Positions 1 to 6,449 of a DNA stretch of 6,477 nucleotides are shown here, piece by piece. Within the stretch, counting starts at the first letter, position 1; every line of letters begins with the position of its first letter. The position numbers were made by a program, and so were the translations under genes. Origin of the DNA: Bacteroidota bacterium (GTDB taxonomy: Bacteria > Bacteroidota > Bacteroidia > Bacteroidales > FEN-979). The notes under the pieces are model-generated. The model was not told the origin of the DNA, made no database searches, and worked only from the letters and a program-made list of their open reading frames with translations. The stretch lies in contig JAPLDN010000274.1 in assembly GCA_026391755.1 (NCBI GenBank), positions 1 through 6,477 on the forward strand, read 5' to 3'.

Positions 1-296
1 ACGGTAAGATCGTCGTACAAAGAGAACTTCTGGCTCATATAACCAATATTCTTTTTGATCTTCTCCCTCTCTTTATAGATATCGAACCCGCCCACGTTGA
101 CCTTACCTGATGTTGGGTAGGAGAGTCCGCATAAGATCTTGATTGCCGTGGTCTTACCGGCTCCATTCGCTCCCAGGAAGCCGAATATTTCACCTTTTTT
201 CACATCGAAACTCAGGTGGTCATTGGCGGTGAAGGAACCGAATTTCTTCACCAGGTCCCTGACGACGATTATATTTTCGGCCTGAGGATTATACAT
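1..296 (-). CDS. ABC transporter ATP-binding protein, second NBD of the exporter (partial, cut at window edge)
   Basis: Only the first 98 codons plus two bases are present; the 3' part lies beyond position 1. I translated it from the ATG at 296-294 (protein begins MYNPQAENIIVVRDLVKKFG). The Walker A motif GANGAGKTT is at about residues 42-50, and a normal Q-loop (IGYMSQKFSLY, Gln about residue 89) follows. This is the N-terminal half of an ABC ATPase of the drug/ABC-2 exporter type; signature and Walker B motifs would lie outside the window. The start codon shares its A with the TGA stop of the upstream ATPase (TGATG), which implies translational coupling and roughly equal production. By analogy with E. 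coli YbhF, whose two NBDs are in one chain, this subunit probably pairs with the upstream ATPase on the cytoplasmic face of an ABC-2 permease. Substrate cannot be told. Confidence 0.93.
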   Translation of the reverse strand, partial: MYNPQAENIIVVRDLVKKFGSFTANDHLSFDVKKGEIFGFLGANGAGKTTAIKILCGLSYPTSGKVNVGGFDIYKEREKIKKNIGYMSQKFSLYDDLT

Positions 297-1207
297 CACG
301 GTTTTATCATCAGTTCCATGAAACAATCCTCGATATTGGCTTCGGCAGGGCTGATTGTAATACCCGAATGACCTTTTCCCTGCAAATATTCAGAAAGTAA
401 ATTTGCTCTCGAATCCCGGTCTTTAAATGAGACATGGGCCGACTGTCCGAAGGCAAATACCGTATGTACCCCGGGGAAAGTTTTCAGATCGTTGAGCAGG
501 CTGAAAACATCATCAGATTTTACAGAAATCAGTTTCCATGGATATGTTTTTATGACTTCGGATGGAGTGCTGATAGCCATAAGCTTTCCGCCCTGGATCA
601 GGGCTATCCGGTCGCACAAACTGGCTTCATCCATATAAGGGGTTGCAACAACTATAGTGATGCCACTGTTCTTTAGTCGTTTAAGCATTTCCCAGAATTC
701 AAGCCTTGAAACTGCATCAACACCGGTTGTAGGTTCATCGAGGATGAGAACAGAAGGCTTATGGATGAGGGCGCAGGATAATGCCAGCTTCTGTTTCATG
801 CCTCCCGAAAGCTTGCCTGCCTTTCGCTTCTTAAACGGTTCTATCTGGCTATAAATATCCCTGATCAGATCATAATTTTCTTCAACAGTTGTGCCAAAGA
901 CCGTGGCATAGAAATTCAGGTTTTCCTCAACACTGAGGTCGGTATAAAGTGAGAACCTGCCGGGCATATAGCCAATATCCTGCCTGATCTTCCGGTAGTC
1001 TTTCACCACATCCAGTCCGTTTACCGTTGCATTCCCTTTATCGGGGACAAGCAGGGTGGTGAGTATTCGGAACAAGGTTGTTTTACCTGAGCCATCCGGA
1101 CCTATAAAGCCAAACAATTCAGCTTTGTCCACACTGAATGAAATATCATCCAGTGCTTTGACTGTGCTGAAGTGTTTGGCGAGATGTTCGACGATGATGG
1201 CAGGCAT
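296..1207 (-). CDS. ABC transporter ATP-binding protein, first NBD of the exporter
   Basis: A 303-residue cytoplasmic ATPase expected to power an ABC-2 type efflux pump. Visible motifs are Walker A GPDGSGKTT (36-44), ABC signature LSGGMKQK (133-140), Walker B LILDEP (154-159) and a D-loop region TGVD (161-164). About 80 residues after the core end in IEDCFMELM, the usual tail of this ATPase group. Two positions are unusual: the Q-loop reads IGYMPGRFSLY with Gly83 where Gln is normal, and the H-loop reads ATPYMDEA with Pro190 where His is normal. The partner NBD encoded next keeps its Gln, so the ATP sites may be asymmetric. The start at 1207 gives the standard N-terminus (MPAIIVEHLAKHF); it lies 8 nt after the DUF2147 stop, without a clear Shine-Dalgarno. 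It corresponds by position to the N-terminal half of YbhF. Family is certain; substrate is unknown. Confidence 0.96.
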   Translation of the reverse strand: MPAIIVEHLAKHFSTVKALDDISFSVDKAELFGFIGPDGSGKTTLFRILTTLLVPDKGNATVNGLDVVKDYRKIRQDIGYMPGRFSLYTDLSVEENLNFYATVFGTTVEENYDLIRDIYSQIEPFKKRKAGKLSGGMKQKLALSCALIHKPSVLILDEPTTGVDAVSRLEFWEMLKRLKNSGITIVVATPYMDEASLCDRIALIQGGKLMAISTPSEVIKTYPWKLISVKSDDVFSLLNDLKTFPGVHTVFAFGQSAHVSFKDRDSRANLLSEYLQGKGHSGITISPAEANIEDCFMELMIKP

Positions 1208-1215
1208 GGTTTTAT

Positions 1216-1677
1216 TTACTGCATGAATGATTTTGTCCAGAAGGTATTCCTGCCAAGCAATGAAACACCAATATAACCCCTGATCTTTAGTTTGTTGGCC
1301 GATTCAAACTGGATATAACACTTGTAGGTTTTCCCGTTTTTAGGATCGTAAATTGTTCCCCCCGACCATTCAGCTTTCCCGTCAAAGGTGAAGTTTTTAA
1401 GATTGACAAGCCCGATCAGCGGGGTCGATTTCAGCGTTGCGTCAGGATTTTCTTTATCGGTACGAGGCTGCCCGGTAATTGAGTCAAGAGGTGTTCTTAA
1501 CCACACAAGTTTTCCGAAATACTTATCGCCTTCTTTATAAATAGTAATCTTACCGGTTGCTTCCTGGTTCAGCCAGGTGCCGACGATGTCATCGGGCTTA
1601 TGGGTCTGGGACCAGCCCTGCATTGACGAAGTGAGCAGCAAAAATAATACAACTGAAGTTTTGATGATGTTTCTCAT
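1216..1677 (-). CDS. Secreted DUF2147 family protein
   Basis: A 153-residue exported protein of unknown function. The N-terminus (MRNIIKTSVVLFLLLTSSMQ) is a Sec signal peptide with likely cleavage near residue 24 (GWSQ|T). The rest matches what I know of DUF2147: GTWLN (33-37), IYKEGDKYFGKLVWL (46-60), ENPDATLKSTPLIGL (76-90), WSGGTIYDP (104-112), GKTYKC (115-120) and the closing RGYIGVSLLGRNTFW (133-147). The whole protein is essentially one small domain, probably beta-rich and lipocalin-like (inference). It starts 2 nt after the membrane fusion gene stop and ends 8 nt before the ATPase, so it is very probably on the pump transcript. A periplasmic accessory role (ligand binding or envelope stress) is plausible but is inferred from context only. 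No catalytic residues can be named. Confidence 0.92.
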   Translation of the reverse strand: MRNIIKTSVVLFLLLTSSMQGWSQTHKPDDIVGTWLNQEATGKITIYKEGDKYFGKLVWLRTPLDSITGQPRTDKENPDATLKSTPLIGLVNLKNFTFDGKAEWSGGTIYDPKNGKTYKCYIQFESANKLKIRGYIGVSLLGRNTFWTKSFMQ

Positions 1678-1679
1678 AT

Positions 1680-2582
1680 TTATGGTTTTTGGTTTGGTGT
1701 GTTCATGAATCTGATTTCACCCGGCATGCCGATCTTCATAGAGCCGTCATTCTTAATCCTGACTTTCACAGCATATACCAGGTTCACTCTTTCTTCCTTG
1801 GTCTGAATAGTTTTGGGTGTAAACTCAGCCGAGGGGGATATCCAGGAAACAACGCCCTGGACATGTGTATTGGTCTTCTCGTCTTTATCAAACGCAACGT
1901 CGATTACATTACCCAGTTTGATATAGGGAAGTTGCGATCCGCCAACATAAGCTCTCAGGATAATTTCCGAAAGGTCGGCGATTTTATATAAAGGCTTACC
2001 ATACGTTGCCACCTCGTCTTTTTCGGCATACTTAGTCAGAACGGTGCCTTTGACGGGGTTAATGATTCTTGAACGCCTGATCGACTCGTCAAGCTGGGCG
2101 ATCTGCTGGCCGATTGACCCAACCTGGCTGGAAATGCCACCGAACTGTATTTTAAGGGAAGCGACCTGCTTGTCGATCAGGTTAAGGCTGGCGTTGATGT
2201 CGTCCATTTGTTTCTGGGTTGCCGCCCCGTCCTTTAGAAGGCGTTCAACCCTGTTCTTTTCAATCAGCACATTTTCACGGTTTTGCTCCTGTACAGCGAT
2301 CTGGGAAGTTACATCATCCTTCCTCGAGGCCGTGGCATCGCGGGTTTCGACAGCCTGTTTTCTTTTAAGCCATAGATCGGTGGTGTCGATACAGCCAACC
2401 AGTTTCCCCGAATCGAGGACCTGTCCTTCCTCAATGTCGAACTTAAGGATCTGGCCTGTTGCGAGGGATGAGACCATCACTTCCGTGGCTTCAAACGTGC
2501 CGTAGGCATCCGGTTTGTTTTTGTCGTTACTGCAGGATGCAAGGGCAATCCCTGCGAAAATTCCAAGAAGAAAGCGTTTCAT
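1680..2582 (-). CDS. HlyD/YbhG-type membrane fusion (periplasmic adaptor) lipoprotein
   Basis: A 300-residue adaptor linking the inner-membrane ABC exporter to the outer-membrane channel. The N-terminus MKRFLLGIFAGIALASC ends in a lipobox (LAS-C17), so it is probably a lipoprotein, not anchored by a transmembrane helix. Visible order: first half of the lipoyl-like domain (about 34-68, VSSLATGQILKFDIEEGQVL), a helical hairpin (about 72-172), second lipoyl half (INPVKGTVLTKYAEKDEV, about 174-191, on to 203) and a beta-barrel region (about 207-290). At the hairpin tip R111, L115 and T122 fit the R-x3-L-x6-S pattern used by adaptors to dock on TolC-like tips, with Thr in place of Ser. The gene starts 24 nt after the channel gene stop and ends 2 nt before the DUF2147 gene. 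Length is normal for a short YbhG-like adaptor. Family is secure; substrate is unknown. Confidence 0.94.
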   Translation of the reverse strand: MKRFLLGIFAGIALASCSNDKNKPDAYGTFEATEVMVSSLATGQILKFDIEEGQVLDSGKLVGCIDTTDLWLKRKQAVETRDATASRKDDVTSQIAVQEQNRENVLIEKNRVERLLKDGAATQKQMDDINASLNLIDKQVASLKIQFGGISSQVGSIGQQIAQLDESIRRSRIINPVKGTVLTKYAEKDEVATYGKPLYKIADLSEIILRAYVGGSQLPYIKLGNVIDVAFDKDEKTNTHVQGVVSWISPSAEFTPKTIQTKEERVNLVYAVKVRIKNDGSMKIGMPGEIRFMNTPNQKP

Positions 2583-2606
2583 TGTCGGTGGTGTTACTAA
2601 ATAAAA

Positions 2607-3914
2607 TTACAATTTACCCAGGTTGAACAAGTAAGAGATTTTTGCTTTGATAAGCTGTATCTTATGGATTTCCAGGCCCATCCTGGCCTGGGTTTCGTCG
2701 TTGACCCTGAGAATATAATCGCTTGATGTGATAGCCCCGTTGGTTAACTGGGAAGAAGCAGTTTTAGTGATACCTGTTCTCAGGTCAATAAGTTCCCTGT
2801 CTTTCAGAAGGAGTTCCGACAGCTTGGTAATATCTGCAATATTTCTCTGTGTTGTGACTTTAATGTTTTTGTCAAAAGATTCCTGCTGATTCTTAATGAT
2901 TTCGCCCTGGATGTCATAGATTTTTTTTTCATTCCTGTTGGCGTTCCAGTTCCATGGATTCCAGGTAAGTTTTGCCCCCACCATGAACATGGGCGCAATG
3001 TCACTAGACAGGAAATTATATCCCGGCCTTCCGAGTCCAAACTGTCCGAAAGCCCAGAATTTGGGATTCCATTTCGTTGTTACCATATTTTTCAGGAGGC
3101 TGGTCCGGTCCTTCTGGATAGTATAAATCTCGTATTCTATGCGTTTATTTTCATAGGTCATTCCCGGCAGGTTGATGACAGGTATTTTGAAAACAGAATT
3201 CTCGTCCATGGGCGAGGAGATAAGTTCTGAGAGCATCCTTATGCTGGCGAAGCGATCCATGGATAATTCATAGATGTTTTGTTCAAGCTTGATGATTTCG
3301 GCCCTGATCAGGTCCTGGTTCATTTTAAGTGAGATTCCGTTTCGAACGGCCGATTCCACTTCACCAAGTTTTGATTCCAGCTGGCGTTTGGTCTCCTTTA
3401 ACAATTCAATATTTTGCTGGGTGAGAAGTATGCTGAAATAAAACTGGTTAACCTGGTCCTTTAAAAGGTAGAGGTTGGCATCTACGTTTTTCTTGTCAAC
3501 ATTGAGGTTGTATTTTTCGAGTTTTTTCTGATAACTTGTAACATTGCCGTCATAAATCGATTCACTGACATCGAGGGTAAGCTTATACTGATCTTTTGGA
3601 ATTACAGGACCTTGTAGCTGTGGCAGGCCTGCCGGCAGGGGGATCACGACTTCAGTCACTTCATTTTGCCAGCTGGCGCTTCCATTAACGTTGAAAGCCG
3701 GGAGGTAATTTTTATTCAGGTTTTTAGTCCGGAGGTCGCTTGATTTATCGAGCAGGCCTGCCTGCCTTATCAGGGGATAGTTTTTTTGCACCTGCTGATA
3801 GCAGAAATCGAGGGTTATTGTGTCCTGGGCTGCAAGCTGTTGAATGCCTGGAACTGTAAAAAAAAGTACCGGCAGAAGGTAAGGAAGTCTAAACCAAGCT
3901 TTTATCCTTTTCAT
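2607..3914 (-). CDS. TolC-like outer membrane efflux protein
   Basis: A 435-residue outer-membrane channel component that would let the pump discharge outside the cell. A signal peptide covers about residues 1-30 (cleavage near LAAQ|DT). The internally duplicated TolC layout is visible: a first beta pair (NYLPAFNVNGSASWQ, 69-83, and YKLTLDVSESIYDG, 110-123), a long helical stretch (about 130-270) with the tip-like segment RNGISLKMNQDLIRAE (190-205), a second beta pair (about 285-299 and 309-324) and helices to the end with tip-like TNGAITSSDYILRVNDETQA (401-420). Length is typical. The ATG at 3914 lies inside the end of the TetR gene (26-nt overlap). GAAAGGAT sits directly before it, a purine-rich run but only 1 nt from the ATG, so a poor Shine-Dalgarno. 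A nine-A run occurs in the coding strand (2921-2929). It very likely works with the adaptor encoded 24 nt downstream. Confidence 0.94.
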   Translation of the reverse strand: MKRIKAWFRLPYLLPVLFFTVPGIQQLAAQDTITLDFCYQQVQKNYPLIRQAGLLDKSSDLRTKNLNKNYLPAFNVNGSASWQNEVTEVVIPLPAGLPQLQGPVIPKDQYKLTLDVSESIYDGNVTSYQKKLEKYNLNVDKKNVDANLYLLKDQVNQFYFSILLTQQNIELLKETKRQLESKLGEVESAVRNGISLKMNQDLIRAEIIKLEQNIYELSMDRFASIRMLSELISSPMDENSVFKIPVINLPGMTYENKRIEYEIYTIQKDRTSLLKNMVTTKWNPKFWAFGQFGLGRPGYNFLSSDIAPMFMVGAKLTWNPWNWNANRNEKKIYDIQGEIIKNQQESFDKNIKVTTQRNIADITKLSELLLKDRELIDLRTGITKTASSQLTNGAITSSDYILRVNDETQARMGLEIHKIQLIKAKISYLFNLGKL

Positions 3915-4515
3915 ATCCTTTCAATGCGTTTTCGATAAATGTAGGAACAATTTTTTTTCTCTGTTCAAAAAAAGTCTCCATCCTCTCGTCGGAAACCTTG
4001 AACATCGATTGGATGAGAGGCTTTGCAAGAACGGGGAACACTACAAGTCCCAAAATATTAACATAGACATGCAGTGGATCGATATCAAGCCCCATTTCTT
4101 CTTTAAGTTGTTTCCTGATCTGTTCAAGAAGTAGTTCCGGCACCAGGTTTTGTTTGAGGATAACTTCTCTCAGCTGCTCAGGTTTGTCGTGCAGGGCATT
4201 AATAATAAACTGTACAACATAGGAATGACGTGAAATAAAATTGAGATAAAAGTTTACAAAGATGCCGATTTTTGACATTAATGTCATTTCAGAAAGGAAG
4301 ATCTCGCTCATTTTTGAAGCCATTTGACAAAAGGTTTCATTGAACACTTTCTCAAAAAGAGATTCTTTATTTCTGAAATAGTAATGAAGCAATGCCTTGT
4401 TTATTCCTGCAAGGTCGGCGATTTCCTGCATCCTTGCCCCATTGAAGCCTTTTTGATGAAAGACAAGTCGGGCCGCTTCAAGTATTTTTAGTTCAGTATG
4501 TTGTGTTTTATCCAT
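3889..4515 (-). CDS. TetR/AcrR family transcriptional regulator
   Basis: A 208-residue DNA-binding regulator, normal length for TetR proteins. The N-terminal domain is clear: ILEAARLVFHQKGFNGARMQ (11-30), EIADLAGINK (31-40) and the recognition-helix region KALLHYYFRNKESLF (40-54). The C-terminal part (about 60-208) is helical and divergent, as expected of a ligand-binding and dimerisation domain, so the inducer cannot be read from it. It is the first gene of the pump operon and overlaps the channel gene by 26 nt. This resembles the position of E. coli cecR (ybiH) beside ybhGFSR. An inverted repeat with an additional half-site lies 4-37 nt upstream of its start, which fits autorepression of the whole operon (inference). 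The start at 4515 places the HTH at the usual distance from the N-terminus. An eight-A run sits near the 3' end of the gene (3951-3958). Confidence 0.95.
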   Translation of the reverse strand: MDKTQHTELKILEAARLVFHQKGFNGARMQEIADLAGINKALLHYYFRNKESLFEKVFNETFCQMASKMSEIFLSEMTLMSKIGIFVNFYLNFISRHSYVVQFIINALHDKPEQLREVILKQNLVPELLLEQIRKQLKEEMGLDIDPLHVYVNILGLVVFPVLAKPLIQSMFKVSDERMETFFEQRKKIVPTFIENALKGYEKDKSLV

Positions 4516-4518
4516 ATA

Positions 4519-4552
4519 GTTAAACCAATTAGATTAAACTATGAGTTTAACC
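4519..4552 (-). promoter_or_regulatory. Candidate TetR operator: inverted repeat plus a third half-site
   Basis: The core is TTAAACT-ATG-AGTTTAA at 4534-4550 (plus strand), a perfect 7-bp inverted repeat with a 3-bp centre; a further G-C pair at 4532/4552 flanks one mismatched pair. A third copy of the half-site, GTTTAAC on the minus strand (4525-4519), lies 14 bp downstream of the second arm (GTTTAAT, 4539-4533) in the same orientation. The array spans about +1 to +35 of the predicted transcript and ends 3 nt before the TetR start codon. It is where an autorepressor would block initiation. Binding by the encoded TetR protein is inferred. Confidence 0.6.
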
Positions 4553-4559
4553 GAATGGT

Positions 4560-4593
4560 CAAAATTACGATAAATTTTTATAATTCCGACAAA
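4560..4593 (-). promoter_or_regulatory. Bacteroidota-type promoter for the tetR-efflux operon
   Basis: On the minus strand TAATTTTG (4567-4560) matches the Bacteroidota -7 consensus TAnnTTTG exactly. A TTTG (4593-4590) lies 22 bp upstream and fits the -33 element; the known spacing range is about 17-23 bp. The predicted transcription start is near 4553, giving a leader of about 38 nt before the TetR ATG. The candidate operator begins at that point. Assignment rests on consensus matching only. Confidence 0.62.
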
Positions 4594-4598
4594 AGCTT

Positions 4599-4615
4599 GA
4601 AAATATTTTATTTTC
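4599..4615. repeat. AT-rich inverted repeat upstream of the -33 element
   Basis: GAAAATA-TTT-TATTTTC on the plus strand is a perfect 7-bp inverted repeat with a 3-bp centre. It lies 5 bp upstream of the -33 TTTG and about 40 bp after the stop of the transglycosylase gene. It could be an activator site, an upstream promoter enhancer or a weak hairpin ending the upstream transcript. The stem has only one G-C pair and AT-rich DNA gives such repeats easily, so function is uncertain. Confidence 0.3.
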
Positions 4616-4655
4616 ATTAATGGGATTTGATGCCCGAGGGCGAAGCGGCAAAGGC

Positions 4656-6449
4656 TTATTTGGGGATCTTGATCTTTTGTCCCGGCTTCAGGTAAGAAGC
4701 ATTTTTTATGTCGTTGAGATTCTTGATCTGTGCAACAGTCACATTAAACTCGTCGGCAAGATCCCAGAGGTTGTCGCCCGACTGTATCGTATAAAAGAAA
4801 AACTTAGCATTACCTGAGGAAGTTTTAGTATCTTGTTTTGAGGCAGTGGATTTAGGGGCCGCTGTTTCAGGGACACCTGGTTTTTGCGCGCTTCCCTTGA
4901 TTTTGATTTTCTGGCCAACAATGACTTTGCTTGACGAGAGATTATTCCAGCTAATGAGCTCATTTACTGTAACATTGTATTTGCTGGCTATCAAACCCAG
5001 CGATTCACCGCTTTTTACTACATGAGTTTTGGAAACAGTCACTTCGGGTTTAGGCTCCGTGGCCAAAGGTTTTACAGTATCTTTCCGCACTATAACCGTC
5101 TTTACAGAATCGGCTTTAACAATAAGTTCCTGCTTGTGAACCAGGGAATCGGGAATTTTCGGTGCCGAGCCCGGAACATACACAAATATCTTTTGCTTAG
5201 GTTTTACTGCGTTCTTCTTAATGTTATTAAGGGCTTTAAGTTCCGGTATGCTCATATGGAACTTCTTTGCAATACTGGCCATTGTTTCTCCCTTTTTCAC
5301 GGTATACTGCTCTGTTTCCCTGTAACTTGCATATATGGCAGCGAGGCTTGCGTCTTCCGACATTGCCTTCTTTGTCCTGAAAGCATAAATTGCGTTTTCA
5401 TTGTTAATGAAATCGGCAATATACCGTTTCCTCAGTCTCAGTTTATAGGGCACTTCCGGTGTTGCCGGGATGACACCTTTTTTATAGGCAGGATTAAGGA
5501 AAGCGACCTCATCCCAGGGAATGTTCAGCATTTCCGACAGCTGGTCGAAAGTAAGCGGGTGTTTAACTGTGACTGTGTCCACTTCGTAATACAGGATTCC
5601 AGGATCTACCGGGTATATCTTATGTTCATTGGCATATGCAAGCACATAACTTGCTGCAATAAATGCAGGTACATACGACCTTGTTTCTTTTGGCAGATAT
5701 TTGTGAATGGCCCAGAAATTCTTCAGGCCTCCCGATCTGCGTATGGCTTTATTCACATTGCCGGCTCCTGAGTTATAGGCCGCCAGGGCCAGTGACCAGT
5801 TCCCGTAGATATCGTAAAGGTCCTGTAGGTGCTCACATGCTGCAATCGTGGCCTTAAACGGATCGTAACGGTCATCGACATATGAACTGACTTTCAATCC
5901 GTAAACTTTACCAGTTCCGTACATGAACTGCCAGAGGCCTTTTGCTCCTGCCTTTGAGTTGGCTATCGGATTTAAAGCCGATTCAATCACCGCAAGGTAT
6001 TTTAATTCCAGTGGCATGTTGAAGCGATCGAGCTGTTCCTCAAACAAAGGGAAATAGATCTCCGAAAGGCCAAGGATGCGTGCTGTAAGCTTGCGTTTTC
6101 TAACGGCATACAGCTCGATGAATTTCTTTACTTCGTAATTATAAACGTATTCAAATGGCGAGTTTTCATTCATAACCGCTATCCTGGCCGCATAAACAGA
6201 ATCAGAGAAATAAGGGATTTCAGTTTCCGTGTAATTACTCCAGGCAGGGTATTTCAGTGCATGGGGAGAAGAGCCGTCGGAAAAAACTTTGAGTGTTGCC
6301 AGGCTGTCAAGCATAGACACAACGGCATCATCTTCAATTATTTTAACCTTTTTTTGTGTAGTGTCGGAACTTACCGATTCCTGGGAAAAAAGGAAATACG
6401 GGGCTATCAGAAACGAAAGAAAAATACAAAGTGAACGGACAACCCTCAT
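4656..6449 (-). CDS. MltD-like membrane-associated or secreted lytic transglycosylase (GH23) with three LysM repeats
   Basis: A 597-residue exported murein hydrolase. Lytic transglycosylases cleave the MurNAc-GlcNAc bond, forming 1,6-anhydroMurNAc ends, during wall remodelling. A signal peptide covers about residues 1-22 (LFSQ). The GH23 domain lies at about 140-255: the catalytic Glu is probably E156 in YLAVIESALNP, followed by GAKGLWQFM (168-176) and ALAAYNSGAGNV (221-232), all classic motifs. Three LysM peptidoglycan-binding repeats follow at about 382-424, 476-517 and 553-595, each beginning YTV/HVV/YTI plus a GE/GD pair. They are separated by Lys/Thr/Pro/Ser-rich linkers. E. coli MltD is shorter and has two LysM. 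No lipobox is seen, so it is probably periplasmic and not lipid-anchored. It lies 140 bp upstream of the tetR operon, which has its own promoter, so it is probably a separate unit. The window ends 28 bp upstream of its start; no promoter was recognised there. Confidence 0.95.
   Translation of the reverse strand: MRVVRSLCIFLSFLIAPYFLFSQESVSSDTTQKKVKIIEDDAVVSMLDSLATLKVFSDGSSPHALKYPAWSNYTETEIPYFSDSVYAARIAVMNENSPFEYVYNYEVKKFIELYAVRKRKLTARILGLSEIYFPLFEEQLDRFNMPLELKYLAVIESALNPIANSKAGAKGLWQFMYGTGKVYGLKVSSYVDDRYDPFKATIAACEHLQDLYDIYGNWSLALAAYNSGAGNVNKAIRRSGGLKNFWAIHKYLPKETRSYVPAFIAASYVLAYANEHKIYPVDPGILYYEVDTVTVKHPLTFDQLSEMLNIPWDEVAFLNPAYKKGVIPATPEVPYKLRLRKRYIADFINNENAIYAFRTKKAMSEDASLAAIYASYRETEQYTVKKGETMASIAKKFHMSIPELKALNNIKKNAVKPKQKIFVYVPGSAPKIPDSLVHKQELIVKADSVKTVIVRKDTVKPLATEPKPEVTVSKTHVVKSGESLGLIASKYNVTVNELISWNNLSSSKVIVGQKIKIKGSAQKPGVPETAAPKSTASKQDTKTSSGNAKFFFYTIQSGDNLWDLADEFNVTVAQIKNLNDIKNASYLKPGQKIKIPK

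Noticed and set aside
434..854. Two short plus-strand open frames (80 and 65 codons) opposite the first ATPase gene.
   Set aside because: The opposite strand encodes the conserved signature, Walker B and H-loop regions of an ABC ATPase; these frames have no motif and only follow its codon pattern.
2044..2505. A 153-codon plus-strand open frame antisense to the membrane fusion gene.
   Set aside because: The product is Ser/Cys/Arg-rich with no recognisable motif and lies opposite the hairpin region of a clear adaptor gene. It is a shadow frame.
2804..3040. A 78-codon minus-strand frame overlapping the channel gene in another frame, near the nine-A run, considered as a frameshift product.
   Set aside because: The channel gene is intact through this region with expected TolC-like features and normal length, so no frameshift is needed to explain it.
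4629..4658. GC-rich stretch just after the transglycosylase stop (around GCCCGAGGGC) considered as a rho-independent terminator.
   Set aside because: The only perfect stem is 4 bp with a 2-nt centre, and no T-tract follows on the minus strand, so a terminator call is not supported.
5022..5771. A 249-codon open frame on the plus strand, antisense to the lytic transglycosylase gene.
   Set aside because: It lies wholly inside a gene with unmistakable GH23 and LysM motifs. Its product is rich in Cys, Phe, Arg and His, has no domain I recognise, and has no promoter or operon context. It is best read as a shadow frame.
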